Below, piece by piece: positions 52,573 to 61,833 of a DNA stretch of 64,000 nucleotides; within the stretch, counting starts at the first letter, position 1; each line of letters begins with the position of its first letter. Under the pieces are notes generated by a model. That model had not been told where the DNA came from. It saw nothing but the letters and a program-made list of their open reading frames with translations, and ran no database searches. This DNA is from Mycetocola manganoxydans (lineage in GTDB: Bacteria; Actinomycetota; Actinomycetes; Actinomycetales; Microbacteriaceae). Location: NCBI RefSeq assembly GCF_003667545.1, contig NZ_RCUV01000002.1, positions 1 through 64,000 of the forward strand, given 5' to 3'. A program made the translations under genes and the position numbers.

Positions 52573-53283
52573 GTGCCAGATGCCTTTGCCGAAGCCATGG
52601 ACGCGTTGACCGGTCCAACTCCGCCCGACTCCGCGCTTGCCGAGCCCATCGCCAGCGCACTCCCGGTGTCCGGCGTGGCGATCTCGACGCTCGGCGCGTT
52701 TCTCGGCAATGAAACGGTCTCAGCGACCGACACCACCGCCGCCAGGCTCGACGAGGTGCAGTTCGACCTGGGCGAGGGCCCGTGCTGGGACGCGATCGGC
52801 CAGGGGAAGCCGGTTCTGGAACCGGACATCCGGCAGCATCCGCTGGGGCGCTGGCCCGCGTTCCTCGACGCGATCCGCCACGAGGACGTCGGCGCGATTT
52901 ACGCTTTTCCGCTCTTCATCGGCCCTCTGCAGCTCGGGGCGATGGACCTGTACTCCACCGAAGCGAAGGTACTCACCGACAAGCACGCCCGCCAAAGCGC
53001 GGCCTTTGCTTCCGTGGTCAGCCGTCTCGTTCTGCACAAGGCGCTGGAACGGGCGGGCGAGGATCCCGAAGCGCTGGGCGAGACGCGGTATTCCCGGCGA
53101 ACCATCCATCAGGCCACGGGTATGGTTCTCGCGCAGCTCGATCTTCCGCCGGACGAGGCCAGGCTCGTCATCCAGGCCCACGCTTTCGCCACGGGGCGCT
53201 CCGTGCAGGAAATCGCAGAAGACATCGTGGACAGGCGACTCAACTTCTCGGTGAGAGATAGTGGAATCGAGGACTCCCGATGA
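52573..53283 (+). CDS. GAF-ANTAR regulator 1
   Basis: A 236-residue antitermination-type regulator. GAF domain at about 20-160 (GPCWDAIGQGKPVLEPDIR is a typical GAF segment), ANTAR RNA-binding domain at about 175-230 (HQATGMVLAQLDLPPDEA, then SVQEIAEDIV). ANTAR domains bind paired hairpins in mRNA leaders and block termination. Start GTG 52573 after AGGAGGG. Its stop overlaps the start of a second GAF-ANTAR gene (ATGA), which makes a co-translated pair. Confidence 0.9.
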   Translation: MPDAFAEAMDALTGPTPPDSALAEPIASALPVSGVAISTLGAFLGNETVSATDTTAARLDEVQFDLGEGPCWDAIGQGKPVLEPDIRQHPLGRWPAFLDAIRHEDVGAIYAFPLFIGPLQLGAMDLYSTEAKVLTDKHARQSAAFASVVSRLVLHKALERAGEDPEALGETRYSRRTIHQATGMVLAQLDLPPDEARLVIQAHAFATGRSVQEIAEDIVDRRLNFSVRDSGIEDSR

Positions 53284-54002
53284 CAACGGAGACCACACGG
53301 GAAGGGCAGCTTGTGGACGCGTTCGCCACTCTTGCAGACACGCTTGTCGCTGACTACGACGCGGTGGAGCTGCTCCAGACGCTCGTGGAGAACTGCCGCG
53401 ACATCCTCGACATCTCAGCCGCCGGCATCCTGCTCGCGGACCTCGACGGAGAACTCGACGTTGTCGCATCGACGAGCGAGGCGTCGCGACTGGTGGAGGT
53501 GATGCAACTCGGCGCGCAGGCCGGGCCATGCATCGAGTGTTTCAGCACAGGCGATCCTGTATCCCTCCCAGACATTCGCGAGGCTCCTGATAAGTGGGCC
53601 CGGTTCCGCGACGGCGCTGCAGCTCAGGGATTCAAGTCGGTGTATGCCCTGCCTCTGAGGCTTCGAGAGACCACGATCGGCGCGCTCAACCTGTTGCGCA
53701 CAGAGGCCGGAGAGTTGAACGAACGCGATGTGCGGGCAGCGCAAGCGCTGGCGGATGTCGCGACGATCGGCATCCTGCATGCCCGGTCCCTGCGCGAGAG
53801 CGATGCAGTACGCGACCAGCTGCAGCGTGCGCTCAATTCGCGAGTTGTCATCGAGCAGGCGAAGGGCGTTCTCTCCCAGACGCAGAATGTGACAACCGAT
53901 GATGCGTTCGGCATGATGCGGCAGTACGCCCGCAACCACGGGATGCTGCTTTCGAACGTGGCCGAACAGCTGGTTCGCCGAACCCTGACGATTAGCAACT
54001 AG
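53280..54002 (+). CDS. GAF-ANTAR regulator 2
   Basis: A 240-residue protein with the same plan: GAF at about 20-165 (LDISAAGILLADLDGELDVVAS, GPCIECFSTGDPVSLPDIR) and ANTAR at about 178-235 (SRVVIEQAKGVLSQTQNVTTDDAF, LSNVAEQLV). GPCIEC offers two cysteines that could sense redox state. It begins with ATG overlapping the previous stop. Their RNA targets are not evident in this window. Confidence 0.92.
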   Translation: MTTETTREGQLVDAFATLADTLVADYDAVELLQTLVENCRDILDISAAGILLADLDGELDVVASTSEASRLVEVMQLGAQAGPCIECFSTGDPVSLPDIREAPDKWARFRDGAAAQGFKSVYALPLRLRETTIGALNLLRTEAGELNERDVRAAQALADVATIGILHARSLRESDAVRDQLQRALNSRVVIEQAKGVLSQTQNVTTDDAFGMMRQYARNHGMLLSNVAEQLVRRTLTISN

Positions 54003-54125
54003 CCCTATCTTTGCCTTTCCGGCAGGTGTAGCGTGAAAAGACGGGTTGCTTGAATCCGCATTGCGTCCCCCAGACCCCGGGACTGCCTTCGCGACGCGAA
54101 GGTGTCAGACCAGAGGGGCATCGCC

Positions 54126-54482
54126 ATGGAACGCATCCATTATGCGGGCAGTTCGTTCGTCACCGGCGACCGCATCGCACAAGCGCTGATCGACTACGCG
54201 CATTTCCTCACCGCGCACAATACGTCTGCGGCGGTCGACATTCCGATCCGGAAGCATGACGGCACGGTGGGGCACGCCAATTTCCTGCTGGGACCGATGA
54301 GCCAGCTGGTCTCCGAGTCCGAGGGCAGTCGTTTCGGCGAGATCCTCGATGACGAGTTGGTGCTCATGCTGCACGACCGTGCCACGGGCCGTCACGATTC
54401 GTATCCGCGACCCGTCACCACCACCGCGGAGATGTCGAACGACGCATTCTCCCTCTACAGCGACCTGGCAGAGTACGCCTGA
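54126..54482 (+). CDS. Small hypothetical protein, possibly DUF7882-related
   Basis: A 118-residue soluble protein beginning MERIHYAGSSFVTGDRIAQALIDYA, with VDIPIRKHDGTVGHANFLLGP in the middle. It has the size and layout of the small DUF7882-type proteins but not their start motif. GAGGGGC lies ahead of ATG 54126. It follows the GAF-ANTAR pair by 120 bp; no function is proposed. Confidence 0.65.
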   Translation: MERIHYAGSSFVTGDRIAQALIDYAHFLTAHNTSAAVDIPIRKHDGTVGHANFLLGPMSQLVSESEGSRFGEILDDELVLMLHDRATGRHDSYPRPVTTTAEMSNDAFSLYSDLAEYA

Positions 54483-54664
54483 TCGCTCCCTGAACCGTCG
54501 CTGGCCCGAGAGTTCCTCCTCGTGGCGGCCGCCCCGCCTGCCACCGGTGCCGGGCCAGCGACACCTTTCTCCCCGGACCGCCGCAACGGTCCCGATCCGG
54601 CCGCGGCGCCCCCGACTCGGCCAACGAGGGCGCACATCCCAGCCACAGGTGAAACAATGGCACC

Positions 54665-55030
54665 GTGACCGATTACCACCCCGAACTCGACGGCTACGAG
54701 CCGAGCGATGGCAGGCCGCTTGCCTCACAGCGGCTGCTGAAGCCGGCCCGCATCCTCATCGTTCTGGGAATTCTGGGGCTCGTGCTCCCCGGCATCCTCG
54801 TCACGATGTCGACCGCGACCCAGACAGCCGAGCGCAGCTGCAGCATCGTCGTCGCGCGCGACGCCCCGTATGCGATGGGTTACGACGCCCGGTTCGAGCT
54901 TGTCGGGCCTGAGGGTCCGTCCTGGTATTGCTACGCGCTGGTTCAGGGCGAGGACGAGGAACGCATCGGCTCGCTCGGCCCGATTCCGGGGCCGCCACCG
55001 GCTCCGAACCCGGACTTCATCGACGCGTAG
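54665..55030 (+). CDS. Hypothetical protein with one membrane helix
   Basis: A 121-residue protein from GTG 54665. The first 28 residues are polar, then one hydrophobic helix (about 29-50), then an outer part with two cysteines (RSCSIVV, WYCYAL) that may form a disulfide, and a Pro-rich end. No family recognised. It ends 14 bp before the HAD phosphatase gene. Confidence 0.65.
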   Translation: MTDYHPELDGYEPSDGRPLASQRLLKPARILIVLGILGLVLPGILVTMSTATQTAERSCSIVVARDAPYAMGYDARFELVGPEGPSWYCYALVQGEDEERIGSLGPIPGPPPAPNPDFIDA

Positions 55031-55044
55031 GACAGAATAGGGTC

Positions 55045-55815
55045 ATGCCTGAAACCCGCCTGGTCGCGTTCGACCTCGACGATACCCTTGCTCCTTCGAA
55101 GTCCCCGATGAACCCGCGAATGTCGCAGCTTCTCGCAGACCTCCTCAAGGTCGTCCCGGTGTGCATCATCTCGGGTGGACAGTTCGCGCAATTCAAGATG
55201 CAGGCGATCGACAACCTGCCCGATGCGGGTTCGACCAACCTCGACCGCCTCCACTTGATGCCGACGTGTGGCACGCAGTACTTCCGCTTCGAGAATGACG
55301 AGTGGACGCAGATTTATGCCGAGAACCTCACCGACGATGAGAAGAGCCGCGCCCTCGCATCGGTCGAGGCCCGTGCCAAGGAGCTCGGCCTGTGGGAGAG
55401 CGAGACGTGGGGTGACATCCTCGAAGACCGTGGTTCACAGATCACGTTCTCGGCGCTCGGGCAGTCAGCCCCTGTTCCGGCGAAGCAGGCGTGGGACCCG
55501 ACCGGCGAGAAGAAGAACCGGCTTCGTGAAGCTGTCGCGGGTGACATCCCGGATCTGGAGGTGCGCTCGGGCGGTTCGACCTCTGTCGACATCACCCGCA
55601 AGGGCATCGACAAGGCTTATGGAATGAAGAAGCTCGCCGAGCTCACCGGCATCCCGCTCGACGACATGCTCTTCATCGGTGACCGGCTCGACGAGAACGG
55701 CAACGACTACCCGGTGAAGGCACTCGGAGTGCGCTGCCTGGCGGTCGAGGACTGGGAAGACACGGCTCGCCTGGTGGCGGATCTGATTCCGAAGCTCGCG
55801 GCCGCTGCGGTGTGA
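55045..55815 (+). CDS. HAD-IIB family phosphatase
   Basis: A 256-residue hydrolase. The nucleophile motif is VAFDLDDTLAPS, then IISGGQFAQ (motif II), a lysine in the cap, and FIGDRLDENGNDYP (motif IV). The group also contains eukaryotic-type phosphomannomutases and sugar-phosphate phosphatases; AFDLDDTL and GGST-D blocks resemble those. ATG 55045 is used. It converges on the ROK gene with only 3 bp between the stops. Confidence 0.85.
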   Translation: MPETRLVAFDLDDTLAPSKSPMNPRMSQLLADLLKVVPVCIISGGQFAQFKMQAIDNLPDAGSTNLDRLHLMPTCGTQYFRFENDEWTQIYAENLTDDEKSRALASVEARAKELGLWESETWGDILEDRGSQITFSALGQSAPVPAKQAWDPTGEKKNRLREAVAGDIPDLEVRSGGSTSVDITRKGIDKAYGMKKLAELTGIPLDDMLFIGDRLDENGNDYPVKALGVRCLAVEDWEDTARLVADLIPKLAAAAV

Positions 55816-55818
55816 TCG

Positions 55819-56994
55819 CTAGACGGATGCGACCGCCTCCGTCAGCAGTCGGTCGATCGTCGCCGCGTGAAAGACTTGATCCGCAGTAATGAGAGCCAAC
55901 CCCGCTACACCCGCGAGCTCTCCCAAAACGGACGTCGTGATGGTCAGGTTCCTCGTCGCAAGAGGCAGCGCCCGCTGATATACGCGTTCGCGAACTCCGG
56001 AAAGGAGCACCTCGTCGCACTCCGCGAGTAAGCCCGAAACGACGATGGTCCCCGGGTTCAGGATGCTCACCAGCTCCGCGACGGCCTCTCCGAGAACTCG
56101 GCCCGCCTGGCGCACAACACGCACCGCCGAGATATCGCCCCGCGCCACCAAATCGACAACGTCGGAGACGCTCGACACATCGAGCCCCTCCTCTTGAAGG
56201 TCGCGTACGAGCGCCCAGCCTGACGCGTACGCCTCCACGCACCCAAGGTTTCCGCACCGGCATTGTAGTGCGGCAACGTCGGTCGCAATGGCGGCACGAG
56301 TGTGTCCGATGTCGCCCGCGGCACCTTCATTGCCACGGATGATCTGTCCGTTGAAAACAAGACCGGAGCCGATGCCCGTACCCATCTTCAGGCTGATGAG
56401 GTTATCGCTGCGGTGCTGACGAGACTCGACGACGGCCCGCGCGTTCGCGTCGTTCTCGACGACCACCGCGACGCCGTAGCGCGAGCTGAACCAGCCGGCT
56501 ATGTCGAAACGATCCCACCCCGTCATGATCGGCGGATTCACGACCCGACCGGCGGCGAACTCCACCGGCCCGGGAACTCCGATGCCAATCCCCCAGATAT
56601 CTTCGTCGCCGCGCATTTCTTCGAACGCTGCGTGAACGTCTCCCAGCACACGGTCTGGACCTTCCCACACGTCCACAACCCGCTTCGCATGGCGTAGCGC
56701 CGTTCCGCTCAGATCGCAGACGGCAACCGTGAATCCCGAAGCGCCAATGTCTGCCGTGAGGAAGATCGCCCGCGAGGCGTTGAGCGCGAAACGGCTCGAC
56801 GGCCGCCCACCGGTGGACTCCCCGCCCTTCACCGGCAGAATCAGCCCGCCAGAGAGCAGGGATGTCAGGCGCTGGTTCACTGTGGACCGCGACAGACCTG
56901 AAATCTCCATTACCTCTGTACGGCTGAGTTCACCGTGCGTGCGAAAGAGGTCCAGCACATCGCTGATGTGCGATCCGGTTTCGAGAAGTGACAC
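55819..56994 (-). CDS. ROK family transcriptional repressor
   Basis: A 391-residue NagC/XylR-type repressor. N-terminal winged helix at about 15-65 (GELSRTEVMEISGLSRSTVNQRL), then the ROK sugar-binding fold with ADIGASGF, GIGIGVPGPVE, and the zinc-type motif CRCGNLGCVEAYASG. GTG 56994 is chosen for the GGAG 5 nt upstream. It diverges from a ketose ABC operon, and an inverted repeat between them at 57061-57089 is the likely operator. Confidence 0.9.
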   Translation of the reverse strand: MSLLETGSHISDVLDLFRTHGELSRTEVMEISGLSRSTVNQRLTSLLSGGLILPVKGGESTGGRPSSRFALNASRAIFLTADIGASGFTVAVCDLSGTALRHAKRVVDVWEGPDRVLGDVHAAFEEMRGDEDIWGIGIGVPGPVEFAAGRVVNPPIMTGWDRFDIAGWFSSRYGVAVVVENDANARAVVESRQHRSDNLISLKMGTGIGSGLVFNGQIIRGNEGAAGDIGHTRAAIATDVAALQCRCGNLGCVEAYASGWALVRDLQEEGLDVSSVSDVVDLVARGDISAVRVVRQAGRVLGEAVAELVSILNPGTIVVSGLLAECDEVLLSGVRERVYQRALPLATRNLTITTSVLGELAGVAGLALITADQVFHAATIDRLLTEAVASV

Positions 56995-57060
56995 AGATGC
57001 TCCGTTGCGCTGCGTGAGTGACGAGGACAGATTGAATATACCAGCGATCAAAACATTCTC

Positions 57061-57089
57061 AACTTTTGTGTTGCACGAATACAAAAGTT
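57061..57089. promoter_or_regulatory. Operator-like inverted repeat of the ROK regulator
   Basis: AACTTTTGT-N11-ACAAAAGTT, perfect 9-bp arms, AT-rich in a GC-rich genome, between the divergent ROK and binding-protein genes. Length and composition suit a ROK operator. Confidence 0.78.
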
Positions 57090-57143
57090 CGCGTAGTTTC
57101 TTTTCAACGGCACGCAGTGGTGCCCTCGATTGCAAGGACGAAG

Positions 57144-58181
57144 ATGTTCAAGAAAACAGCACCGTGGACTCGGACCATGCGAGTCGTCATCCCACTCGGC
57201 GTGCTCTCCCTGGCCTTGACCAGTTGTGCTTCCGACGGTAGCGGTGGCGCCTCGGACGGGGAGGCACCGTCTTCCACCCGGATCGCCGCGGTCATCAAGG
57301 GACTAGACAATCCCTTCTTCCAGGCGATGGAGGACGGTATCAAGGACGCGTCAGGTGACGTCACTATTCAAGCTGCCGCCGACATCGGCGACACCACTGG
57401 GCAGGCCGACAAGCTCACCGCGCTCGCTGGGCAGGATTTCGGCTGCTACATCGTCAATCCGATCAGCGGATCCAACCTCATCCAGGCACTCACCCAGGTG
57501 TCGACGGCAGGCAAGACGATCGTCAACATCGACAGCCCCATTGATGCGGAAGCAGCCAAGACAGCGAACATTGACGTCGCTACCTACATCGGCACGGACA
57601 ACAAGGCCGCTGGAGGCAAGGCCGGCGACTTCGTTGCCGAGCAGGTCGAGGCTGACGCCGAGGTCGCAATCATCGGCGGCATCGCCGGTGACGTGACGAG
57701 CGCAGCACGCGTCGACGGGTTCAAGGCGGCCGTCGACGGCAAGCTCACCGTGATCCAGGAGAGCGCCGCCGACTGGAAGCGCGAAGTCGCCTTAACGGCT
57801 GCCACGGACATAATCGCGGCGAATCCGAACGTCAAGGCGTTCTTCGCGGCCAACGACGACATGGGACTCGGCATCGTGAAGGCGATCGAAAACGCGGGCC
57901 GCACCGGTGAGATTGTCGTCGTCAGCGTTGACGGGAACAAAGACGCTCTTGAGTCGGTGGAGGCTGGCGGACTCACTGCGACGGTCGCGCAGTACCCCTT
58001 TGCTATCGGGTCACTCGGCGTTCAGGCGTGTGAAGTCGCAGCCGCCGGTGAAGAACTGCCGGAATCCGTCGAGTCACCGACCGCTCTCGTTACGGCCGAC
58101 GTCGCAGCCGATGCAATCGAAGCGTTCCCGCAGCCGTTCGAAGAGTTCGAGAACCCGCTTCAGGACCTGCTCGACAACTGA
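57144..58181 (+). CDS. Sugar ABC transporter substrate-binding lipoprotein (ribose/fructose class)
   Basis: A 345-residue periplasmic-binding-protein-like lipoprotein of the Peripla_BP_4 class (lipobox LTSC at about 25-28). The mature part begins RIAAVIKGLDNPFFQAMEDGIKDA, as in RbsB and FrcB, with later FFAANDDMGLGIVKAIE and VSVDGNKDAL in the hinge and cleft. AAGGAC precedes ATG 57144. First gene of an operon with permease, ATPase, two epimerases and a kinase. Confidence 0.92.
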   Translation: MFKKTAPWTRTMRVVIPLGVLSLALTSCASDGSGGASDGEAPSSTRIAAVIKGLDNPFFQAMEDGIKDASGDVTIQAAADIGDTTGQADKLTALAGQDFGCYIVNPISGSNLIQALTQVSTAGKTIVNIDSPIDAEAAKTANIDVATYIGTDNKAAGGKAGDFVAEQVEADAEVAIIGGIAGDVTSAARVDGFKAAVDGKLTVIQESAADWKREVALTAATDIIAANPNVKAFFAANDDMGLGIVKAIENAGRTGEIVVVSVDGNKDALESVEAGGLTATVAQYPFAIGSLGVQACEVAAAGEELPESVESPTALVTADVAADAIEAFPQPFEEFENPLQDLLDN

Positions 58182-58216
58182 GCTGACCCAGAAGAACCTG
58201 AGCCTCATCCAAGAAT

Positions 58217-58253
58217 GAGGTGGTGTGCCGATCACCGACCGGCACACCACCTC
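58217..58253 (+). terminator. Intercistronic stem-loop after the binding-protein gene
   Basis: A perfect 14-bp stem GAGGTGGTGTGCCG with nine-base loop, 35 bp after the stop codon. The operon continues, so partial termination or mRNA stabilisation is likely. Confidence 0.8.
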
Positions 58254-58287
58254 CCCCGCGATTAGACACACAAGAACTGTGAGCATC

Positions 58288-59271
58288 ATGACCAAAATCG
58301 AGGCAGAGCGACCCCCGACGATAGTCTCGTCCGTGGTCACCCAGGCCCGCCAAATCAGTTTCTGGGCTGAGAACGCAGCACCGATCGGGCTCGTCGCCCT
58401 GGTGATCGTGTTCTCGATCCTGAGCCCGAGTTTCCTTACCCTCGGCAACATTCGGGCAATGCTCGTTGCCGCTGCAATCCTCGTCGTCCTCGCGATAGCA
58501 CAGGCTTTCGTGATCACCACCGGCGGTATCGATTTGTCGATTTCTGCAACCATGACCGTCGGCGCCATCGGTTTCGGTATGTCGTGGCAAGCCGGCTACG
58601 GTTTCGTCTTGTCGGCAGTCATCGCGATCTTGTCGGCAAGCTTGATTGGGCTGGTGAACGGCCTGCTCATCGCAAAAGGTAAAGTCACCGACTTCATCGC
58701 CACCCTCGGAACGCTATCGGTCGCCACCGGTCTGGCATTGATTGTCTCGAACGGCAAGCCGATCGCGGTCAGCTCCCCCGAATTGCTCGTACTCACCTCG
58801 GGCTCGCTCGGCATCTTCGGCTACCCGATCATCCTCGCGGCCATCATCGGAATCGCTGCCTGGTTCGTCATGTTCCGCACTCGCTTCGGTCTGCACGTGC
58901 AGGCCGTCGGTGGCAATGAAGAGAGCGCCATTGCCAACGGCATCAGCGCCACCAAGGTCCGAATGGCGGTGTACCTCATCGCAGCCACTCTCGCCGGCAT
59001 CGCGGCGTTGCTGCTCGTCGCCCGGGTCGGTGCCGCTGAACCCGCTATCAACACCCAATATCTACTCAACTCGATCGCCGCCGTCGTGCTCGGCGGCGTG
59101 AGCCTCACCGGAGGAAAGGCGAAAATCGTCGGTCCGATCATCGGCGCGCTCTTGCTCACCGCACTGACCAACGGACTCACTCTCCTCGGTGTTTCGCAGT
59201 TCTACCAGCCCCTCGCCGTCGGACTCGTTGTCGTCCTGGCCGCCCTACTCACGAGGTTCCAGAAGAAATGA
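58288..59271 (+). CDS. Sugar ABC transporter permease (RbsC/FrcC class)
   Basis: A 327-residue membrane protein with about nine or ten helices. TTGGIDLSISATM and the later AAVVLGGVSLTGG are signature segments of BPD_transp_2 permeases for pentoses and hexoses. ATG 58288 is used; GTG 58279 is an option. Its stop overlaps the ATPase start (ATGA). Confidence 0.92.
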   Translation: MTKIEAERPPTIVSSVVTQARQISFWAENAAPIGLVALVIVFSILSPSFLTLGNIRAMLVAAAILVVLAIAQAFVITTGGIDLSISATMTVGAIGFGMSWQAGYGFVLSAVIAILSASLIGLVNGLLIAKGKVTDFIATLGTLSVATGLALIVSNGKPIAVSSPELLVLTSGSLGIFGYPIILAAIIGIAAWFVMFRTRFGLHVQAVGGNEESAIANGISATKVRMAVYLIAATLAGIAALLLVARVGAAEPAINTQYLLNSIAAVVLGGVSLTGGKAKIVGPIIGALLLTALTNGLTLLGVSQFYQPLAVGLVVVLAALLTRFQKK

Positions 59272-60020
59272 CTAACGCAGACTTCATTCTCACCGCAGAC
59301 AACATCACCAAATCGTTCGGGGGAGTCCACGCCCTCAAAGGCGCCTCGATCGGGATGCGGCGCGGTGAAATCACCGCTCTCATCGGCGACAACGGGGCTG
59401 GCAAGTCGACACTTGTGCGCTGCCTCTCCGGCATCCACCGCCCCGACACCGGAACGATCACTCTCGATGGAGAGGACGTCACCTTCGAGACCCCGAACCT
59501 GGCGCGCCAGCACGGCATCGAAACGGTGCACCAGAACCTTGCCCTCGTTGAAGAACTGGCCGTGTGGCAGAACTTCTTCCTCGGCCGGGAACTCACTAAA
59601 GGCGCTGGGCCGTTCAGGACTCTCGACCGCAAGAAAATGAAATCCACCGCGAATGATCTACTCAACAACCTCTCGGTCAACGCGCCGGCCGTTACGAGCA
59701 AGGTTCGCCGGCTGTCCGGTGGTCAACGCCAGGCGGTCGCAATCGCCCGCGCTGCCGGCTGGGGCAGCAAGATCGTCATCATGGACGAGCCGACCGCCGC
59801 GCTCGGCGTTCAGGAGACCGCACGAGTGGAGAACGTCATCAACACGCTTCGCGACTCAGGCGTGGCCGTGCTATTGATCAGCCACAACTTCGAGCAGGTC
59901 ATGCGGCTCTCCGACCATATCTGGGTCATGCGTGCGGGCCTCGCAGTCGCAGAACGCCGTTCGTCGGAGACCAGCGGTGACGAGCTGGTCGCCCTGATCA
60001 CTGGCGCGAAGGCGGCGTAG
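59268..60020 (+). CDS. Sugar ABC transporter ATP-binding protein (FrcA class, single domain)
   Basis: A 250-residue ATPase: GDNGAGKST (Walker A), LSGGQRQAVAIARA (signature), IMDEPTAALG (Walker B) and LISHNFEQV (switch His). Most ribose-class ATPases have two fused domains of about 500 residues; the single-domain form is as in FrcA. It drives the adjacent permease. The stop overlaps the GTG of the first epimerase gene by one base. Confidence 0.93.
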   Translation: MTNADFILTADNITKSFGGVHALKGASIGMRRGEITALIGDNGAGKSTLVRCLSGIHRPDTGTITLDGEDVTFETPNLARQHGIETVHQNLALVEELAVWQNFFLGRELTKGAGPFRTLDRKKMKSTANDLLNNLSVNAPAVTSKVRRLSGGQRQAVAIARAAGWGSKIVIMDEPTAALGVQETARVENVINTLRDSGVAVLLISHNFEQVMRLSDHIWVMRAGLAVAERRSSETSGDELVALITGAKAA

Positions 60021-60952
60021 TGCATACCGGCATCCGCTCGTCGTCCACCGGGAACCCGATCGGCATCCACGCCGGCGTGTGGGTCAGTGACTGGGCTCCG
60101 GAGTCCGCCGAATACGCTATTCGAGAGAGTGCGAGGGCGGGGTTCGACCTGATCGAAATTCCCCTGAGCGATCCGCGAACCACCGACCTCGCGCTGACTC
60201 GAAACTTGCTGGCGGAGCACGGTCTCGGAGCAGTGGTGTCTCTCGCTCTCGGCGAACGACACGACATCAACACCGACGATCCGGAGACCTCAGCCCGCGG
60301 TGAAGCGCTGCTCAAGGATGCAGTCACCTTCGCCTGCGGGATCGGTGCGACTTACGTCGGTGGCGTCCTCTACTCGAAGATGGCTAAGTACCGTCACGCG
60401 AGCAGCACGGCTAGCCGTGAAAATTCGCTCTCGGTGTTGCGTCGGGTGGCAGAGATGGCTAACGGCGAGGGTATTCGTCTGGGCATGGAGTACGTCAACC
60501 GATACGAAAGCAACCTGCTCAATACGGCGCGACAGACGGTCGAGTTCATCCGCGAGCTCGGTGCGCTCAATGTGCTCCTGCATCTCGACACCTTCCATGC
60601 GAACCTGGAGGAGAGCGATCAGGCCTCGGCTGTCCGCGACGCTGGCGAGTTGCTCGGCTATATCCATGCAGCTGAGAGCCACCGGGGTTACCTGGGGTCC
60701 GGCAGCATCGACTGGCCGGGTTTCTTCCGGGAACTGGCGCACAGCGGTTACACGGGACCGATCACTTTCGAGTCTTTTTCAAGCGATGTCGTCGGGTCGA
60801 AGACCGCAGAAAATATCGGGCTGTGGCGCAACCTCTGGGCCGACCCCGTTGATCTTGCCCACAGTGCTCACACCTTTCTCCGCTCCGGCCTTGAGGTGGC
60901 TCATCGGGCTCACGCCGGGGCATCCGACAACTCACTTCTCTCTACTCACTAA
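60020..60952 (+). CDS. Sugar isomerase/epimerase, tagatose/psicose 3-epimerase-like (1)
   Basis: A 310-residue TIM-barrel enzyme. Metal ligands expected for ketose 3-epimerases are present: Glu in GMEYVNRYE, Asp in LHLDTFHANLEE, His in YIHAAESHRG and Glu in ITFESFSS. It would interconvert a D-ketose and its C3 epimer. GTG 60020 overlaps the ATPase stop. The next gene encodes a clear relative, so two related steps or two anomeric substrates are handled. Confidence 0.87.
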   Translation: MHTGIRSSSTGNPIGIHAGVWVSDWAPESAEYAIRESARAGFDLIEIPLSDPRTTDLALTRNLLAEHGLGAVVSLALGERHDINTDDPETSARGEALLKDAVTFACGIGATYVGGVLYSKMAKYRHASSTASRENSLSVLRRVAEMANGEGIRLGMEYVNRYESNLLNTARQTVEFIRELGALNVLLHLDTFHANLEESDQASAVRDAGELLGYIHAAESHRGYLGSGSIDWPGFFRELAHSGYTGPITFESFSSDVVGSKTAENIGLWRNLWADPVDLAHSAHTFLRSGLEVAHRAHAGASDNSLLSTH

Positions 60953-60960
60953 GGAACGCC

Positions 60961-61833
60961 ATGACTATCAACAAACTCGGTGTGCACGCCCTCGTTTTCT
61001 CGGGCGGAACAACCCCGGACGAAGTAACCTACACAGTTGACCAAGCGAAGAAGGCGGGCTACGACATACTCGAGATGTCGCTGCATGACGCCGTCAACCT
61101 CGACGTCCCCTCCGCGAAGTCGGCCCTGGACGCAGCTGGAATGGACATCGTTTGCTCGCGTGGGCTCGCTTTTGATGCTGATGTCTCGAGCAGCGACTCA
61201 GCAGTAGTCGCCCGCGGAGCGAAATTGCTGCAGGATTCACTGCAGATCACCGCAGACCTGGGCGGCACTCACTTCACCGGCGCGCTGTACAGCGCTTTAG
61301 GGAAGTACGGCCAGCCCTTGAGCGCCGCAGGCCGGGCCAATGTCGTCGCTGTGTTGCAGGATCTCGCTAAGGAGGCACAGACGAAGGGCATGACGCTCGG
61401 TTTGGAGGTCTGTAACCGGTACGAGACCAATGTGATCAATACGGCCAGCCAAGCCCTGACGCTCGCCGATGACATCGGTGAGGACAACGTCTTGATCCAC
61501 TTGGACAGCTACCACATGAACATCGAGGAAGATGACTTCGTGCGACCGATCCTGCTCGCCGGATCTCGCCTCGGTTACATCCACGTCGGCGAAAATCACC
61601 GCGGCTATCTCGGTAGCGGCCACCTCGACTTCACCTCTTTCTTCCACGCCCTCGCGCAAGTCGAGTACGCGGGAGCCATTACGTTCGAGTCGTTCTCGTC
61701 CGCCGTCGTCTCGCCGACCCTGTCCAACGACCTCGCCATCTGGCGCAACCTGTGGAACGACGGTCCCGGTCTTGCAAAACACGCACACAACTACATGAGC
61801 ACCATGCTCGAAGCCAACCGTGGCGACCTCTAA
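60961..61833 (+). CDS. Sugar isomerase/epimerase, tagatose/psicose 3-epimerase-like (2)
   Basis: A 290-residue TIM-barrel protein related to the preceding one over its whole length: GLEVCNRYETNVINTA, IHLDSYHMNIEE, YIHVGENHRGYLGSG and ITFESFSS carry the same metal ligands. AAGGAACGCC precedes ATG 60961. Its last codons overlap the start of the kinase gene by 14 nt. Being better conserved in the classic motifs, this is the more likely main epimerase. Confidence 0.88.
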   Translation: MTINKLGVHALVFSGGTTPDEVTYTVDQAKKAGYDILEMSLHDAVNLDVPSAKSALDAAGMDIVCSRGLAFDADVSSSDSAVVARGAKLLQDSLQITADLGGTHFTGALYSALGKYGQPLSAAGRANVVAVLQDLAKEAQTKGMTLGLEVCNRYETNVINTASQALTLADDIGEDNVLIHLDSYHMNIEEDDFVRPILLAGSRLGYIHVGENHRGYLGSGHLDFTSFFHALAQVEYAGAITFESFSSAVVSPTLSNDLAIWRNLWNDGPGLAKHAHNYMSTMLEANRGDL

